Shown here: one piece after another, positions 53,344 through 61,651 of the stretch
Layout of the letters: every line of letters starts with the position of its first letter
Position numbering within the stretch: position 1 is the stretch's first letter
Source of the DNA: Staphylococcus gallinarum
GTDB lineage: Bacteria; Bacillota; Bacilli; Staphylococcales; Staphylococcaceae
DNA length: 64,000 nt
Assembly: GCF_000875895.1 (NCBI RefSeq)
Contig: NZ_JXCF01000003.1
Coordinates: 284,301-348,300 of the forward strand
Direction: 5' to 3'
Position numbers and translations under genes: made by a program
The notes under the pieces: generated by a model
Seen by the model: the letters and a program-made list of their open reading frames with translations, nothing else
What the model was told of the DNA's origin: nothing
Database searches by the model: none

Positions 53344-55125
53344 ATAGAAAAGCTAATTTCAATTATTGTATCAGTCTATAATAAAGAAAAATTTATTGAT
53401 AAATGTATTCAATCATTGATTGATTTAAATATTGATAAATCAAAAATAGAGGCAATATTTGTTGATGATGTTTCAACAGATAATTCATATGAAATTTTAA
53501 AGAGATATGAAACAAATTATGATTTTATACGTTGTATCCAATTAGAAGAAAATTCGGGTGGACCAGCTGAACCTAGAAATATTGGTATACAAGAATCTAA
53601 AGGAAAATATGTAACTGTATTAGATGCAGATGATTGGTTGGAGTCAGATGGATTCCCTAACTTAGTACATCAAATGGACGCACACGATTCTGATTTTGGA
53701 TTTGGTCAATGTTTTAAACATAGAAATCATGAAATTGTAAAAGTTGCAAATTTTGCTTCGTATAAAATAGATAATGGACTTGTTCCTTATGAACTATATA
53801 AAATATTTAGAGCAATTGGTCCATGGGGAAAAGTTTTTAAACGTTCAACAGTAATTGATAATAATATTAAGTTTAAGAATTTAAAATATGCGGAAGATAA
53901 GTTATTTTATTCTGAATTGATGAGTAAATCTAAAAGTGCTTCAATGACAACGGATCATGTTTATCATGTGAATAGATATACCGACAATGAATCATTAGTA
54001 AAAGAGACGGATGATATTGAAAAAGCAAATTTAAATTTTGAAGTACTAACTGAATTAATCCAAATGGACTTGCCTAAATACGCAAAAGAACAAATTTTGT
54101 GTCGTATCATAGAAATGGATTTTATATCAAGATTCTTTATTAAAAAAGCATTCTTAAATTCTAATAATAAATCATTTTATTATGAAATGTTTGATAAAGT
54201 AGAAAACATGATTAAAAACGCAGGATACGAAATAGAACAATTATTAGAAAATGCAAGATATCGTAATGTCTATCTTGCGTACCATCATAACAGAGAAGAT
54301 TTTGAAGATTATATTAGGTTTATGTTGTATAAGGCAAATTCACATAAATATATAAAAGGTGGTATTGTCCGCTATAAGTACCCGGAAAAATTTAATAATT
54401 TACCAGAATTAAAAGCAAAATGTGTTGGAATCCATAATGGTACGAGAATGATTAATGATAATTTATACGAAGTAATTGAGATATTTAAAGAAGAAAATTC
54501 AGTTATTAATTCCGTTGAACTAGTCAAAATAAATGATGAACGAATCTCTAAAAATATAGAATTCACATATGAACAAGGGTTTATTTATATTAAAAAAGAA
54601 CATTTATATTTAGACGGTAATAATTTTAATATCATTATTCGCTTTAATAATTTTGAATCATCATTAGTTTACGCAAGTTATCCAAATGTTAGTGATAATA
54701 GTAAATTATATAGACAAAATGCTAAGACAGAATTCATTGTCTCAAAACAAGCTAAAAAGATAGTGGAACCTAAAAAGGTAGTGAAATCAAACGCTAAAAA
54801 ATATTATCAATCAGCGCCTAAACGTATTGTTACAATAAAAAATACTAATATTTATAAGGATGTTGATTTTAAAGAAAAACTATATCCGATGCCCAAAGGG
54901 CAAATTGTTGAAATTAAAGGATTTGAAAAAAGTACTAAAAAAACACCAAGATTTATTACGAATGAAGGATTATATATATCAGCAAATAAAGACATTGTAT
55001 TATCAGTGAGTTCAACAGATGAAAACATTAGTATAAAAGATAATGATTCAAAAACTAAAGTGACTGAAACAAAATCAGGTGTTTTATCTTCATTAAGAAG
55101 AAGTTTTTTAAACAAAAAAAATTAG
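53344..55125 (+). CDS. GT2 glycosyltransferase with C-terminal DUF5776-like domain
   Basis: About 593 residues. The N-terminal GT-A family-2 domain has ISIIVSVYNKEKFIDKCIQS, VDDVSTDNS, a Gly-Gly-Pro loop (NSGGPAEPRNIG) and DxD motif LDADDWLES near residue 92-100; it resembles the teichoic-acid GlcNAc transferases TarS/TarP in plan. A C-terminal segment (about 485-560, YYQSAPKRIVTIKNTNIYKD...PRFITNEGLYISANKD) matches the SH3-like DUF5776 pattern of cell-wall proteins, an unusual addition to a glycosyltransferase. Start uncertain: the open frame reaches GTG 53329 without a binding site, while GGGGGAG is followed at six bases by ATA 53344. AT-rich, probably accessory. Confidence 0.8.
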   Translation: MEKLISIIVSVYNKEKFIDKCIQSLIDLNIDKSKIEAIFVDDVSTDNSYEILKRYETNYDFIRCIQLEENSGGPAEPRNIGIQESKGKYVTVLDADDWLESDGFPNLVHQMDAHDSDFGFGQCFKHRNHEIVKVANFASYKIDNGLVPYELYKIFRAIGPWGKVFKRSTVIDNNIKFKNLKYAEDKLFYSELMSKSKSASMTTDHVYHVNRYTDNESLVKETDDIEKANLNFEVLTELIQMDLPKYAKEQILCRIIEMDFISRFFIKKAFLNSNNKSFYYEMFDKVENMIKNAGYEIEQLLENARYRNVYLAYHHNREDFEDYIRFMLYKANSHKYIKGGIVRYKYPEKFNNLPELKAKCVGIHNGTRMINDNLYEVIEIFKEENSVINSVELVKINDERISKNIEFTYEQGFIYIKKEHLYLDGNNFNIIIRFNNFESSLVYASYPNVSDNSKLYRQNAKTEFIVSKQAKKIVEPKKVVKSNAKKYYQSAPKRIVTIKNTNIYKDVDFKEKLYPMPKGQIVEIKGFEKSTKKTPRFITNEGLYISANKDIVLSVSSTDENISIKDNDSKTKVTETKSGVLSSLRRSFLNKKN

Positions 55126-55197
55126 CATAAAGATAATAAAATGAAATAGTTATTTTAAGGTTAGACTATCCAAAAAATACCTATCAATATTAAAAGT

Positions 55198-55246
55198 AAA
55201 CGTCAACTTCTATCTGATACAACTAAAGAAGTTGGCGTTTTTATTT
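55198..55246 (+). terminator. Terminator of the GT2 gene
   Basis: Stem AAACGTCAACTTCT / AGAAGTTGGCGTTT (55198-55211, 55227-55240), one G-T pair, then TTTATTTTG. Confidence 0.87.
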
Positions 55247-55500
55247 TGATAGTTTAAACTTTTAAAAATCTAATATTAGTTTAGTTTAATGTGTAGTTAT
55301 TTTTACATGTATTTAAATGAAATGATATTTTATTATAATTAGTATTGATATAACATATCTTTTTATACTAAATATAAAATTTTGCAACGTTAAAAAATTT
55401 AATTTTAAAAATGCGTTGTATTTAAGGAATCTTGATATTATAATTATTTATGGTTTTAACGTTCAAAATATACTCAAAGAAAAAGAAAGTGGTGGGAAAT

Positions 55501-57786
55501 ATGAATTTCTCAATTTTAATTACTTATAAAAATAAAAAGGGTAATGAGAAATACATAGAGAGATGTTTAGAAAGTATTGCTGATCAAACATACAATGATT
55601 ATGAAGTTATACTTGTTCATAACGACATTGAATATATAAGTGGATTAATTAAAGATAATACTTTAAATATCAAAACTATTGAGATGAAAGAAAGTGATGG
55701 AATCTCAAAATATAAGAATAAAGCAATTGAACATGCAACAGGAGAATTTTTAATATTTATAGATGCTGATGACTTTTTACATCCAAATGCTTTGATTTAT
55801 GCTAAGCAAATGATTGAAGATAACGGATTAGAGAGAAATGTATTCAAATTCGGAATAAGTAAGACAAATTTAGATAAAACATCCACATTAAACACTAATA
55901 AAAGAGCTTTCTTTGATAATGAAGCATTAACTAAATTGGAAGAGATTTTCAAAGATGTAGATATAGAACTTAATAATCAACAAGTTAAAAGCTTTGTAAA
56001 TGGTATGTTTGAGAAAGGTATAATCGGTCATAAATTCACGGATTATTCTCCTGGAAATTATTTTAAAAAATTAAATTATCAGTTTAGAGTACATAGCTAC
56101 ATAATACGCAAATCTTTCTTAATTCAGAATGATATTAAATTTGATAATGAGAACCTACTTTATAATGATATTCCGTTTTTATTAGAGCTTTATAATAAAA
56201 CGCCATATATTATACAATCAAATACGAAACTGTATTATAAATTTATTCATAATGACCCTATAAATGCGCCTTCTCTAACACAAGAAGAACATGAGGATAG
56301 AATACTTCAAAGAGTTAGAGCTTTAAAAGAAGGTTTGCTTAAATGTATAGATCCTGAAATAGCTAAAAAAGTAAAAATTGAAGCAATGAGATATTACTTG
56401 TATAAAGTTATTAAAAGTGATTTGTTTACTGATTTTAGTAGTGAAATGTTTGAAATTTACCAACTCCTAAATGAAATTTTCAATTATCCATCTAATGAGA
56501 TTAAATTAAGTAAGCGTCATTCTTTTGAAATAAATGCAATTAAAAATGGAAATCTAAAAAAAGCATTTATGCTAAGTAAGTCAAGAGTACTTGGTTATAA
56601 AACTTATCAATTTATGAAACCGAAAAATCAAAGATTTAGACAGAAAAAGGTGCAGAAAAATGTATTTACAAAACTCCCAATAAAAGAAAATACGATATTA
56701 TACGAAAGTTTCTTGGGGAGAAACTATTCTGATAGTCCTAAAGCAATATTTAATTATCTTTTAGAGAATGATAAAGATAAATGGAATCATGTTTGGATTC
56801 TTAATGACAAAAACCTAGTTGAAAATGAACAAGAATTTAAAAATGAAAATGTAAAAATTATCAAACGTTTTGGGTGGCAATATTTCTACTATGTTACTGT
56901 TTCCAAATATTTCATCTTAAATATGAGACAACCTAAATGGTTGTATAAAAAAGCAGAACAAATAATACTATCAACTTGGCACGGTACGCCACTAAAACGT
57001 TTAGTGTTCGATATGGAAAATGTAACGTCAGCAAATAAAAATTATAAAAAAGATTTCTATAATCAATCTCGTAATTGGGATTATTTAATTGCTGCCAATA
57101 AGTATAGTGAACAAATATTTGAAAGTGCGTTTATGTATCCAAAGGAGAACATATTGACATATGGTTACCCTAGAAACGATATATTACACAATTACACTTC
57201 AGAGTATAAGCAGCACATTAAGGAAAAGTTGAATTTACCGACTTCTAAAAAAGTAATATTATATGCACCAACATGGAGAGACGATGAATTCCATTCAGCA
57301 GGTAATTATAAATTTAAACTTCAAATGGATCTTAACAGAATGCGTAAAGAATTTGGAGAAGAATATGTAATTGCATTAAGAATGCATTATTTCATTTCAG
57401 ATAATATCGATTTAACTGGATTTGAAGACTTTGCTTATGATTTTTCTAAATATAACGATATCAATGATTTATATATTTCTAGTGATATTTTAATCACAGA
57501 TTATTCATCAGTTTTCTTTGATTTTGCCAACTTAAGAAAGCCAATATTATTCTTCACATATGATATAGAAAAATATAAAAGTATGTTAAGAGGATTTTAT
57601 ATTGATGTGAACAACGATTTGCCAGGTCCTTTATTAAGAACAAATGATGAACTCATAGAGGCTATTAAACAAATTGATTTAACAGTTGAAAAATATAAAG
57701 AGAAATATGAAACATTTTATCAAAAATATTGTTATTTAGAAGATGGGAATGCAACAAAAAGAATTGTTGATAAAGTTATAAAATAG
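55501..57786 (+). CDS. GT2 - CDP-glycerol glycerophosphotransferase (TagF-like) fusion
   Basis: 761 residues. N-terminal GT2 domain (1-~300: SILITYKNKKGNEKYIERCL, DxD in FIDADDFLHP near 86-92); C-terminal Glyphos_transf domain (~390-755) with STWHGTPLKRL near 490, LTYGYPRNDIL, ILYAPTWRDDEF and ITDYSSVFFDFANLRKPILF near 665. TagF/TarF/TarL enzymes polymerise glycerol- or ribitol-phosphate from CDP-polyol. The fusion suggests one protein adding sugar and polyol-phosphate to a surface glycopolymer. ATG 55501 follows GGTGGGAAAT; the longer frame start is rejected. Function inferred from domains only. Confidence 0.85.
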   Translation: MNFSILITYKNKKGNEKYIERCLESIADQTYNDYEVILVHNDIEYISGLIKDNTLNIKTIEMKESDGISKYKNKAIEHATGEFLIFIDADDFLHPNALIYAKQMIEDNGLERNVFKFGISKTNLDKTSTLNTNKRAFFDNEALTKLEEIFKDVDIELNNQQVKSFVNGMFEKGIIGHKFTDYSPGNYFKKLNYQFRVHSYIIRKSFLIQNDIKFDNENLLYNDIPFLLELYNKTPYIIQSNTKLYYKFIHNDPINAPSLTQEEHEDRILQRVRALKEGLLKCIDPEIAKKVKIEAMRYYLYKVIKSDLFTDFSSEMFEIYQLLNEIFNYPSNEIKLSKRHSFEINAIKNGNLKKAFMLSKSRVLGYKTYQFMKPKNQRFRQKKVQKNVFTKLPIKENTILYESFLGRNYSDSPKAIFNYLLENDKDKWNHVWILNDKNLVENEQEFKNENVKIIKRFGWQYFYYVTVSKYFILNMRQPKWLYKKAEQIILSTWHGTPLKRLVFDMENVTSANKNYKKDFYNQSRNWDYLIAANKYSEQIFESAFMYPKENILTYGYPRNDILHNYTSEYKQHIKEKLNLPTSKKVILYAPTWRDDEFHSAGNYKFKLQMDLNRMRKEFGEEYVIALRMHYFISDNIDLTGFEDFAYDFSKYNDINDLYISSDILITDYSSVFFDFANLRKPILFFTYDIEKYKSMLRGFYIDVNNDLPGPLLRTNDELIEAIKQIDLTVEKYKEKYETFYQKYCYLEDGNATKRIVDKVIK

Positions 57787-57798
57787 GGGGAGCTTATA

Positions 57799-57906
57799 AT
57801 GAAACGATTTTTAATTACTATTTTAGTCATTTTGGGAGTAGTTTATTATAAAAATAGAGAAATAAATGCAATACATGAATTTTATGCTGTTGAAGATGAA
57901 GAATAA
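57799..57906 (+). CDS. 35-residue membrane peptide downstream of the TagF-like fusion gene
   Basis: MKRFLITILVILGVVYYKNR followed by a charged tail ending in AVEDEE. A short hydrophobic N-terminal segment (residues 3-17) is likely membrane-inserted. Strong GGGGGAGC lies eight bases upstream of the ATG, 12 bp after the stop of the fusion gene, so it is probably translated as part of the locus. No family recognised. Confidence 0.6.
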   Translation: MKRFLITILVILGVVYYKNREINAIHEFYAVEDEE

Positions 57907-58130
57907 AGGCTATTTATTTATTTAAATTGCCGTTTTTATATAGGGGAGTAAAATCGACTATGGGATGTACGTTTAAATAGACTATGTTTGGTGTATAATT
58001 TCTACCAATGCTAAAGCAATTTTAAACTTATAAAAGTTGTTTTACTTTTAAAAGGTCCTTTGTATGCTAATAGCTAATCTGTTAAATTATTTTCTCACTT
58101 TTTAATAGTTTGGTTTATAAATTTTAGAAT

Positions 58131-58232
58131 AATAACCAGTAAATGAGTTATATTGATATGCTCACTTCAAAAGTTGCGTTTTGTATGTATAATTTGAAGG
58201 GAACATATCATACTTTTACTGGTTATTTTATT
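58131..58232 (+). ncRNA. Candidate rod-shaped RNA or inverted-repeat element
   Basis: Three nested pairings: AATAACCAGTAAA (58131-58143) with TTTACTGGTTATT (58215-58227), GATATG with CATATC, and CTTCAAA (58165-58171) with TTTGAAG (58193-58199), then a T-rich tail. The nesting and length (about 97 bases) suggest a folded transcript, strand uncertain. No known sRNA recognised. Confidence 0.4.
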
Positions 58233-58423
58233 TACGATAACATGTATTGTTGTCTTGTTTTCAGGGAATGTGTTTTGGTCTCGGTTTTTGATATGTGTTG
58301 CTTTCAGAAAGTACGCCTAAATACCATACAAAAATTCTGATTTTGCGAATGATATAATAAATAAATTACTTCTCTTAAATTGTTGATGTAATAATTTATT
58401 AAATGATAAAACTTATTTTCGAA

Positions 58424-58559
58424 ATGGATCAATATATGCCACCAATTTTGCTACATGTTAACGCGTTAGGGACTGCTCTACAACTTTGAGCAAGGTGATT
58501 TATTTCCAAAACCTTTACGTGCAATTATTGAATCCCAAAAAGTCTCTGAAATATTGTAG
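58424..58559 (+). pseudogene. Broken coding remnant of unknown identity
   Basis: Frame 1 from ATG 58424 reads MDQYMPPILLHVNALGTALQ then stops at TGA; frame shifted by one reads LYNFEQGDLFPKPLRAIIES and on to a stop at 58557. The two fragments join if one base is removed near 58476-58482, giving a continuous protein-like stretch. Probably the decayed end of a gene; the family was not recognised. Confidence 0.35.
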
Positions 58560-58584
58560 AATATAGTATATTATTGATAGATAA

Positions 58585-58618
58585 TATAAAAAGAACCCCA
58601 TCATTATGGGGTTCTTTA
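58585..58618 (-). terminator. Terminator of tRNA-Arg
   Basis: Stem AAAGAACCCCA / TGGGGTTCTTT (58590-58600, 58607-58617), with T-run on the minus strand. Confidence 0.88.
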
Positions 58619-58649
58619 TCTTAAATTGTATGTAATTATGGGTTAGGTA

Positions 58650-58721
58650 TCCCCTCGAAGGGAATCGAACCCCTATTCTAAGAACCGGAATCTTATGTGT
58701 TATCCATTACACTACGAGGGG
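58650..58721 (-). tRNA. tRNA-Arg (anticodon CCG)
   Basis: 72 nt. Acceptor stem CCCCTCG / CGAGGGG closes the cloverleaf; T-arm GGGTTCGATTCCC, D-arm GTGTAATGGATAACAC, and anticodon stem TAAGA / TCTTA enclosing loop TTCCGGT, anticodon CCG for CGG codons. CCA is not encoded. Adjacent to the accessory glycosyltransferase genes. Confidence 0.96.
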
Positions 58722-58811
58722 TAAATATAACAATAATATTAGTTTACAAATGTTATTTGTAAGGGTCAACAAGAATGAAATAAAAATGGTTAAATATTTT
58801 GAGCTTTATTT

Positions 58812-58828
58812 TTTGACCATGTTTGACT
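58812..58828 (+). promoter_or_regulatory. CtsR box and promoter of clpP
   Basis: TTTGACCATGTTTGACT is, on the minus strand, AGTCAAACATGGTCAAA, the tandem heptamer CtsR operator (GGTCAAA-NAN-GGTCAAA type). It overlaps the likely -35 TTGACT (58823-58828), with a poor -10 (TTATCA, 58846-58851) 17 bp on. CtsR repression is lifted on heat or protein-misfolding stress. Confidence 0.88.
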
Positions 58829-58875
58829 TTTAGGTTAAAATAAGTTTATCAGTTAGAAATAAGGAGGCAATATTA

Positions 58876-59460
58876 ATGAATTTAATACCTACAGTAATTG
58901 AAACTACAAACCGTGGGGAACGCGCTTATGACATTTACTCACGTTTATTAAAAGATCGTATTATCATGTTAGGTTCACAAATCGATGATAACGTAGCAAA
59001 CTCTATCGTATCACAATTATTATTCCTACAAGCACAAGATGCTGAGAAAGATATTTATCTTTATATCAACTCACCAGGTGGAAGTGTGACTGCTGGTTTT
59101 GCTATTTATGATACAATCCAACATATCAAACCTGATGTTCAAACAATTTGTATTGGTATGGCAGCTTCAATGGGTTCATTCTTACTTGCTGCTGGTGCGA
59201 AAGGTAAACGTTATGTATTACCAAATGCAGAAGTAATGATTCACCAACCATTAGGTGGAGCGCAAGGTCAAGCAACTGAAATCGAAATTGCTGCTAACCA
59301 TATTTTAAAAACACGTGCTAAATTAAATCAAATTTTAGCAGATCGTACTGGTCAATCAATTGAAAAAATTGAAAAAGATACTGATCGTGACAACTTCTTA
59401 TCAGCTGAAGAAGCGAAAGAATACGGTTTAGTAGACCACGTTATGAATCCTGAAGATTAA
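58876..59460 (+). CDS. clpP: ATP-dependent Clp protease proteolytic subunit
   Basis: 194 residues, assembling into tetradecamers with ClpX or ClpC. Catalytic triad: Ser98 in GMAASMGSF, His123 in VMIHQPLGG and Asp172 in [18 protein letters not shown] precedes the ATG. Monocistronic: own CtsR-controlled promoter and terminator. Central to staphylococcal stress response and virulence regulation. Confidence 0.99.
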   Translation: MNLIPTVIETTNRGERAYDIYSRLLKDRIIMLGSQIDDNVANSIVSQLLFLQAQDAEKDIYLYINSPGGSVTAGFAIYDTIQHIKPDVQTICIGMAASMGSFLLAAGAKGKRYVLPNAEVMIHQPLGGAQGQATEIEIAANHILKTRAKLNQILADRTGQSIEKIEKDTDRDNFLSAEEAKEYGLVDHVMNPED

Positions 59461-59518
59461 TTTTCAAAGGATACAATGAAATAAAGTCTCTAAGACATAA
59501 AGTTTTAGTACAATTATT

Positions 59519-59564
59519 AGAAGGCAATTTCTATTGAAATCATATAGAAGTTGCCTTTTTTATA
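59519..59564 (+). terminator. Terminator of clpP
   Basis: Stem AAGGCAATTTCTAT / ATAGAAGTTGCCTT with one or two mismatches, then TTTTTAT. Confidence 0.85.
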
Positions 59565-59578
59565 ATTTTGGGACACAA

Positions 59579-59663
59579 TTTTGGCGGGCCTCCTGAGGGA
59601 GCAGGACAAGCTGAAGACTACAGGCTGAAGCTGTTCTTATAGGAAGGCGAGTCAACAAAACGT
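59579..59663 (+). repeat. Dispersed intergenic palindromic repeat, copy B
   Basis: About 85 bp: TTTTGGCGGG...CCTGAGGGAGCAGGACAA...AGGCTGAAGCTGTTC...GGCGAGTCAACAAAACGTA. Shares a 50-base core with copy C 213 bp downstream; the A copy at 10004 is the same element inverted. Confidence 0.87.
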
Positions 59664-59791
59664 ACTATGAATGAAAATCTAGTAGATAAGGTATTAAGTA
59701 TTTAATGATTGATATACCAACATAAACAAGACAAATTGAATATAAGAATTGAATATACAGTAATTTAAAAGACATAAATAATTTCAACGTA

Positions 59792-59874
59792 TTTTGGCGA
59801 GACTCCTGAGGGAGCAGGACAAGCTGAAGACTACAGGCTGAAGCTGTCCCCTAGGAAAGCGAGCCAACAATACG
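59792..59874 (+). repeat. Dispersed intergenic palindromic repeat, copy C
   Basis: About 83 bp: TTTTGGCGAGACTCC...GAGGGAGCAGGACAA...AGGCTGAAGCTGTCC...GCGAGCCAACAATACGT. Outer ends ACGTATTTTGGC and GCCAACAATACGT are inverted, like a small miniature inverted-repeat element. Confidence 0.87.
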
Positions 59875-59883
59875 TAATTAAAA

Positions 59884-59924
59884 CAAAAAAACACTCAGAT
59901 AAATTGAATTCATTTATCTGAGCG
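59884..59924 (-). terminator. Terminator of the small membrane protein gene
   Basis: Arms CTCAGATAAAT / ATTTATCTGAG, then on the minus strand TGTTTTTTTG. Confidence 0.85.
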
Positions 59925-59969
59925 CTATGTTTGTGGAATTTATGATTCAAACTTTTTATATGAATAAGG

Positions 59970-60152
59970 TTATGACTTATACTTTTTAAATATAAGTAGA
60001 CTGGCAAAAACTGTGCAAATACTTCCTATTACAATGAAAAAACTAGAAACAATAATCATCGGTACAGAATTTTCAAATGCAAATATGCCATTAATAAATA
60101 TAAGTATGCCTGCAATTAATAAAAGGATATGAGTAACACTATCTTGCTTCAT
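59970..60152 (-). CDS. Two-segment small membrane protein
   Basis: 60 residues with two hydrophobic stretches (ILLLIAGILIFINGIFAF and IIVSSFFIVIGSICTVFASLLIF) joined by a short loop, ending in a basic KKYKS tail. GGAGATATAC precedes the ATG. It lies 26 bp downstream of the epimerase on the same strand and may be co-transcribed. Function unknown. Confidence 0.75.
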   Translation of the reverse strand: MKQDSVTHILLLIAGILIFINGIFAFENSVPMIIVSSFFIVIGSICTVFASLLIFKKYKS

Positions 60153-60178
60153 GTATATCTCCTCTCATTATATTTAAA

Positions 60179-61075
60179 TTAATGTACCAAATCTTCAAGT
60201 GCAATTTTCAAGTCAGGATATTTAAATTTAAAGTCTAGTGCTTGAAGTTTGTTTGGAATGACTTTTTGCGTATCTAAAACAACAGTGGACATTTGTCCTA
60301 GTACTAATCTCAAAGCTAGTGACGGCACCCATGTATAGTGAGGGCGATGAGTAATACGAGCTAATGTATAACCAAATAAGTTTTGACGTTCTACAATTGG
60401 CGCAGTGAAGTTAAATGCCCCTTTTGCATTTTCGTCATTGATTGTATATAGAACGGCTCTAACTAAATCATCGATATGAATCCATGAATACCATTGGCGG
60501 CCAGAACCTAGTTTGCCACCAACATAATAGTCGTAACTTTGTTTCATTAATGGTAATGCGCCACCTTTGTCTGATAACACCATACCAAATCTACCGATGA
60601 CTACGCGTGAACCTAATGTTTCGAATTGTTTTGCGCGTCGTTCCCATTGATAGACGACCTCAGAAAGAAAGTCAAAAGGTAACGATTTATATAATTCTGT
60701 ATAGGTACGGTTATAATCAGGTCTATAATACCCAACGGCACTTGCATTGAAAAATACGTCTGGGCGTTTTGTTCTTGATTTAAACAATTCATATAATGTT
60801 TGAGTTGCTTGAATACGACTTAACATAATTTGTTGTTTATGTTGCTTAGTCCATCTATGGTTAAGACTTGCACCAGCTAGATTTATCACAATATCTATAT
60901 CTGGAACTTTACTTTCCCAATCAGATTCAGTCCAATTCACATAGGAAATTTTTGGGTGTGAATTGATTTTGTTTTGTCTTGTTAATACAGTAATATGCGC
61001 ATCACTTTCCACGATTGCATCAATTAATTGACTGCCAACCATACCAGTGCCACCTGTGATTAAATACTGTTTCAT
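60179..61075 (-). CDS. NAD(P)-dependent sugar epimerase-like protein (TIGR01777 family)
   Basis: 298 residues, extended SDR fold: N-terminal [15 protein letters not shown]ossmann motif, [24 protein letters not shown], and the C-terminal DUF1731 region ([19 protein letters not shown]...[11 protein letters not shown]). The family includes YfcH/SulA-like proteins; physiological substrate is unknown. AGAGGTGATACG precedes the ATG. Confidence 0.9.
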   Translation of the reverse strand: MKQYLITGGTGMVGSQLIDAIVESDAHITVLTRQNKINSHPKISYVNWTESDWESKVPDIDIVINLAGASLNHRWTKQHKQQIMLSRIQATQTLYELFKSRTKRPDVFFNASAVGYYRPDYNRTYTELYKSLPFDFLSEVVYQWERRAKQFETLGSRVVIGRFGMVLSDKGGALPLMKQSYDYYVGGKLGSGRQWYSWIHIDDLVRAVLYTINDENAKGAFNFTAPIVERQNLFGYTLARITHRPHYTWVPSLALRLVLGQMSTVVLDTQKVIPNKLQALDFKFKYPDLKIALEDLVH

Positions 61076-61232
61076 CGTATCACCTCTAGAATAAATTGCA
61101 TTTCATTTTAATTATTCATCTTCTTAGTTACTTTAAAATAGAAGGTCATAATTTTTTCAAAAATTGTTCATTAATATGTCATTAACTAACCTTTAGAAGC
61201 CTTTATATTCATATTGTATAAGTTATAATAAA
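61076..61232. other. Gap upstream of the RsaH-like RNA
   Basis: About 155 bp between the epimerase start and the sRNA promoter; must hold the epimerase promoter. Nothing else seen. Confidence 0.5.
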
Positions 61233-61354
61233 AGTACCTTCAATAATAATTAATCTTTTCTTAATTATTCGAGTATACCCCATAATATACAATGAAGGTA
61301 AAATTTTGACTCCCTTTAGTATAGGTCTATACATTATAGTATAGACCTTTTTTA
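61233..61354 (+). ncRNA. rsaH: RsaH-like small RNA
   Basis: TATAAT at 61224-61229 precedes a compact transcript: TACCTTCA (61235-61242) pairs with TGAAGGTA (61293-61300), enclosing an AT hairpin and a hairpin GTATA-CCCCATAA-TATAC with a C-rich loop; then single-stranded GACTCCCTTT, and a terminator hairpin AGGTCTATA / TATAGACCT plus TTTTTTT. C-rich motifs and a location beside the epimerase gene match my recollection of the S. aureus sRNA RsaH, which pairs with purine-rich mRNA leaders. Confidence 0.7.
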
Positions 61355-61453
61355 TGTTATCTCAATTATTGTTGTAAAATTATCTTTTTGAATTTTGATA
61401 ACTTTGAAAAATGAATTAATCATACTAAGAGAATAATACATAATCATTTATGG

Positions 61454-61651
61454 TTATAAAAATATAAAAAAGGTAATTAGAGTAATAGCTATAATAATCA
61501 GTAAAGCCAAAGTGATTGGTATTATTTTGTGATTAGACTTATCATTATCTGTTGATTCATATTCATCATTTTCTTTCATCATTTGTCGTATACCATGCTG
61601 CTTAAATTGTTGTGGATCGTTTGAATTTTTGAATAAATCACTATTTTCCAC
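61454..61651 (-). CDS. Small tail-anchored-like membrane protein
   Basis: 65 residues: a polar N-terminal 43 residues (MENSDLFKNSNDPQQFKQHG...) then a C-terminal hydrophobic segment IIPITLALLIIIAITLITFF. The start is GTG with AAGGA about 12 bases upstream, a rather long spacing. Function unknown; may be real but weakly supported. Confidence 0.55.
   Translation of the reverse strand: MENSDLFKNSNDPQQFKQHGIRQMMKENDEYESTDNDKSNHKIIPITLALLIIIAITLITFFIFL

Larger units (their letters stand above)
57907..58649. other. Non-coding stretch between glycopolymer locus and tRNA-Arg
   Basis: Contains a long nested inverted repeat (58131-58227), a broken ORF (58424-58559) and the tRNA terminator. A 65-codon frame at 58143 overlaps the inverted repeat and is judged spurious. 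Confidence 0.6.

Noticed and set aside
58143..58340. 65-codon plus-strand ORF
   Set aside because: No ribosome binding site, Cys-rich random-looking product, overlaps the nested inverted repeat.
53100..58750. Classical tRNA-integrated genomic island with att repeats
   Set aside because: No integrase and no second copy of the tRNA 3' end was seen in the window.
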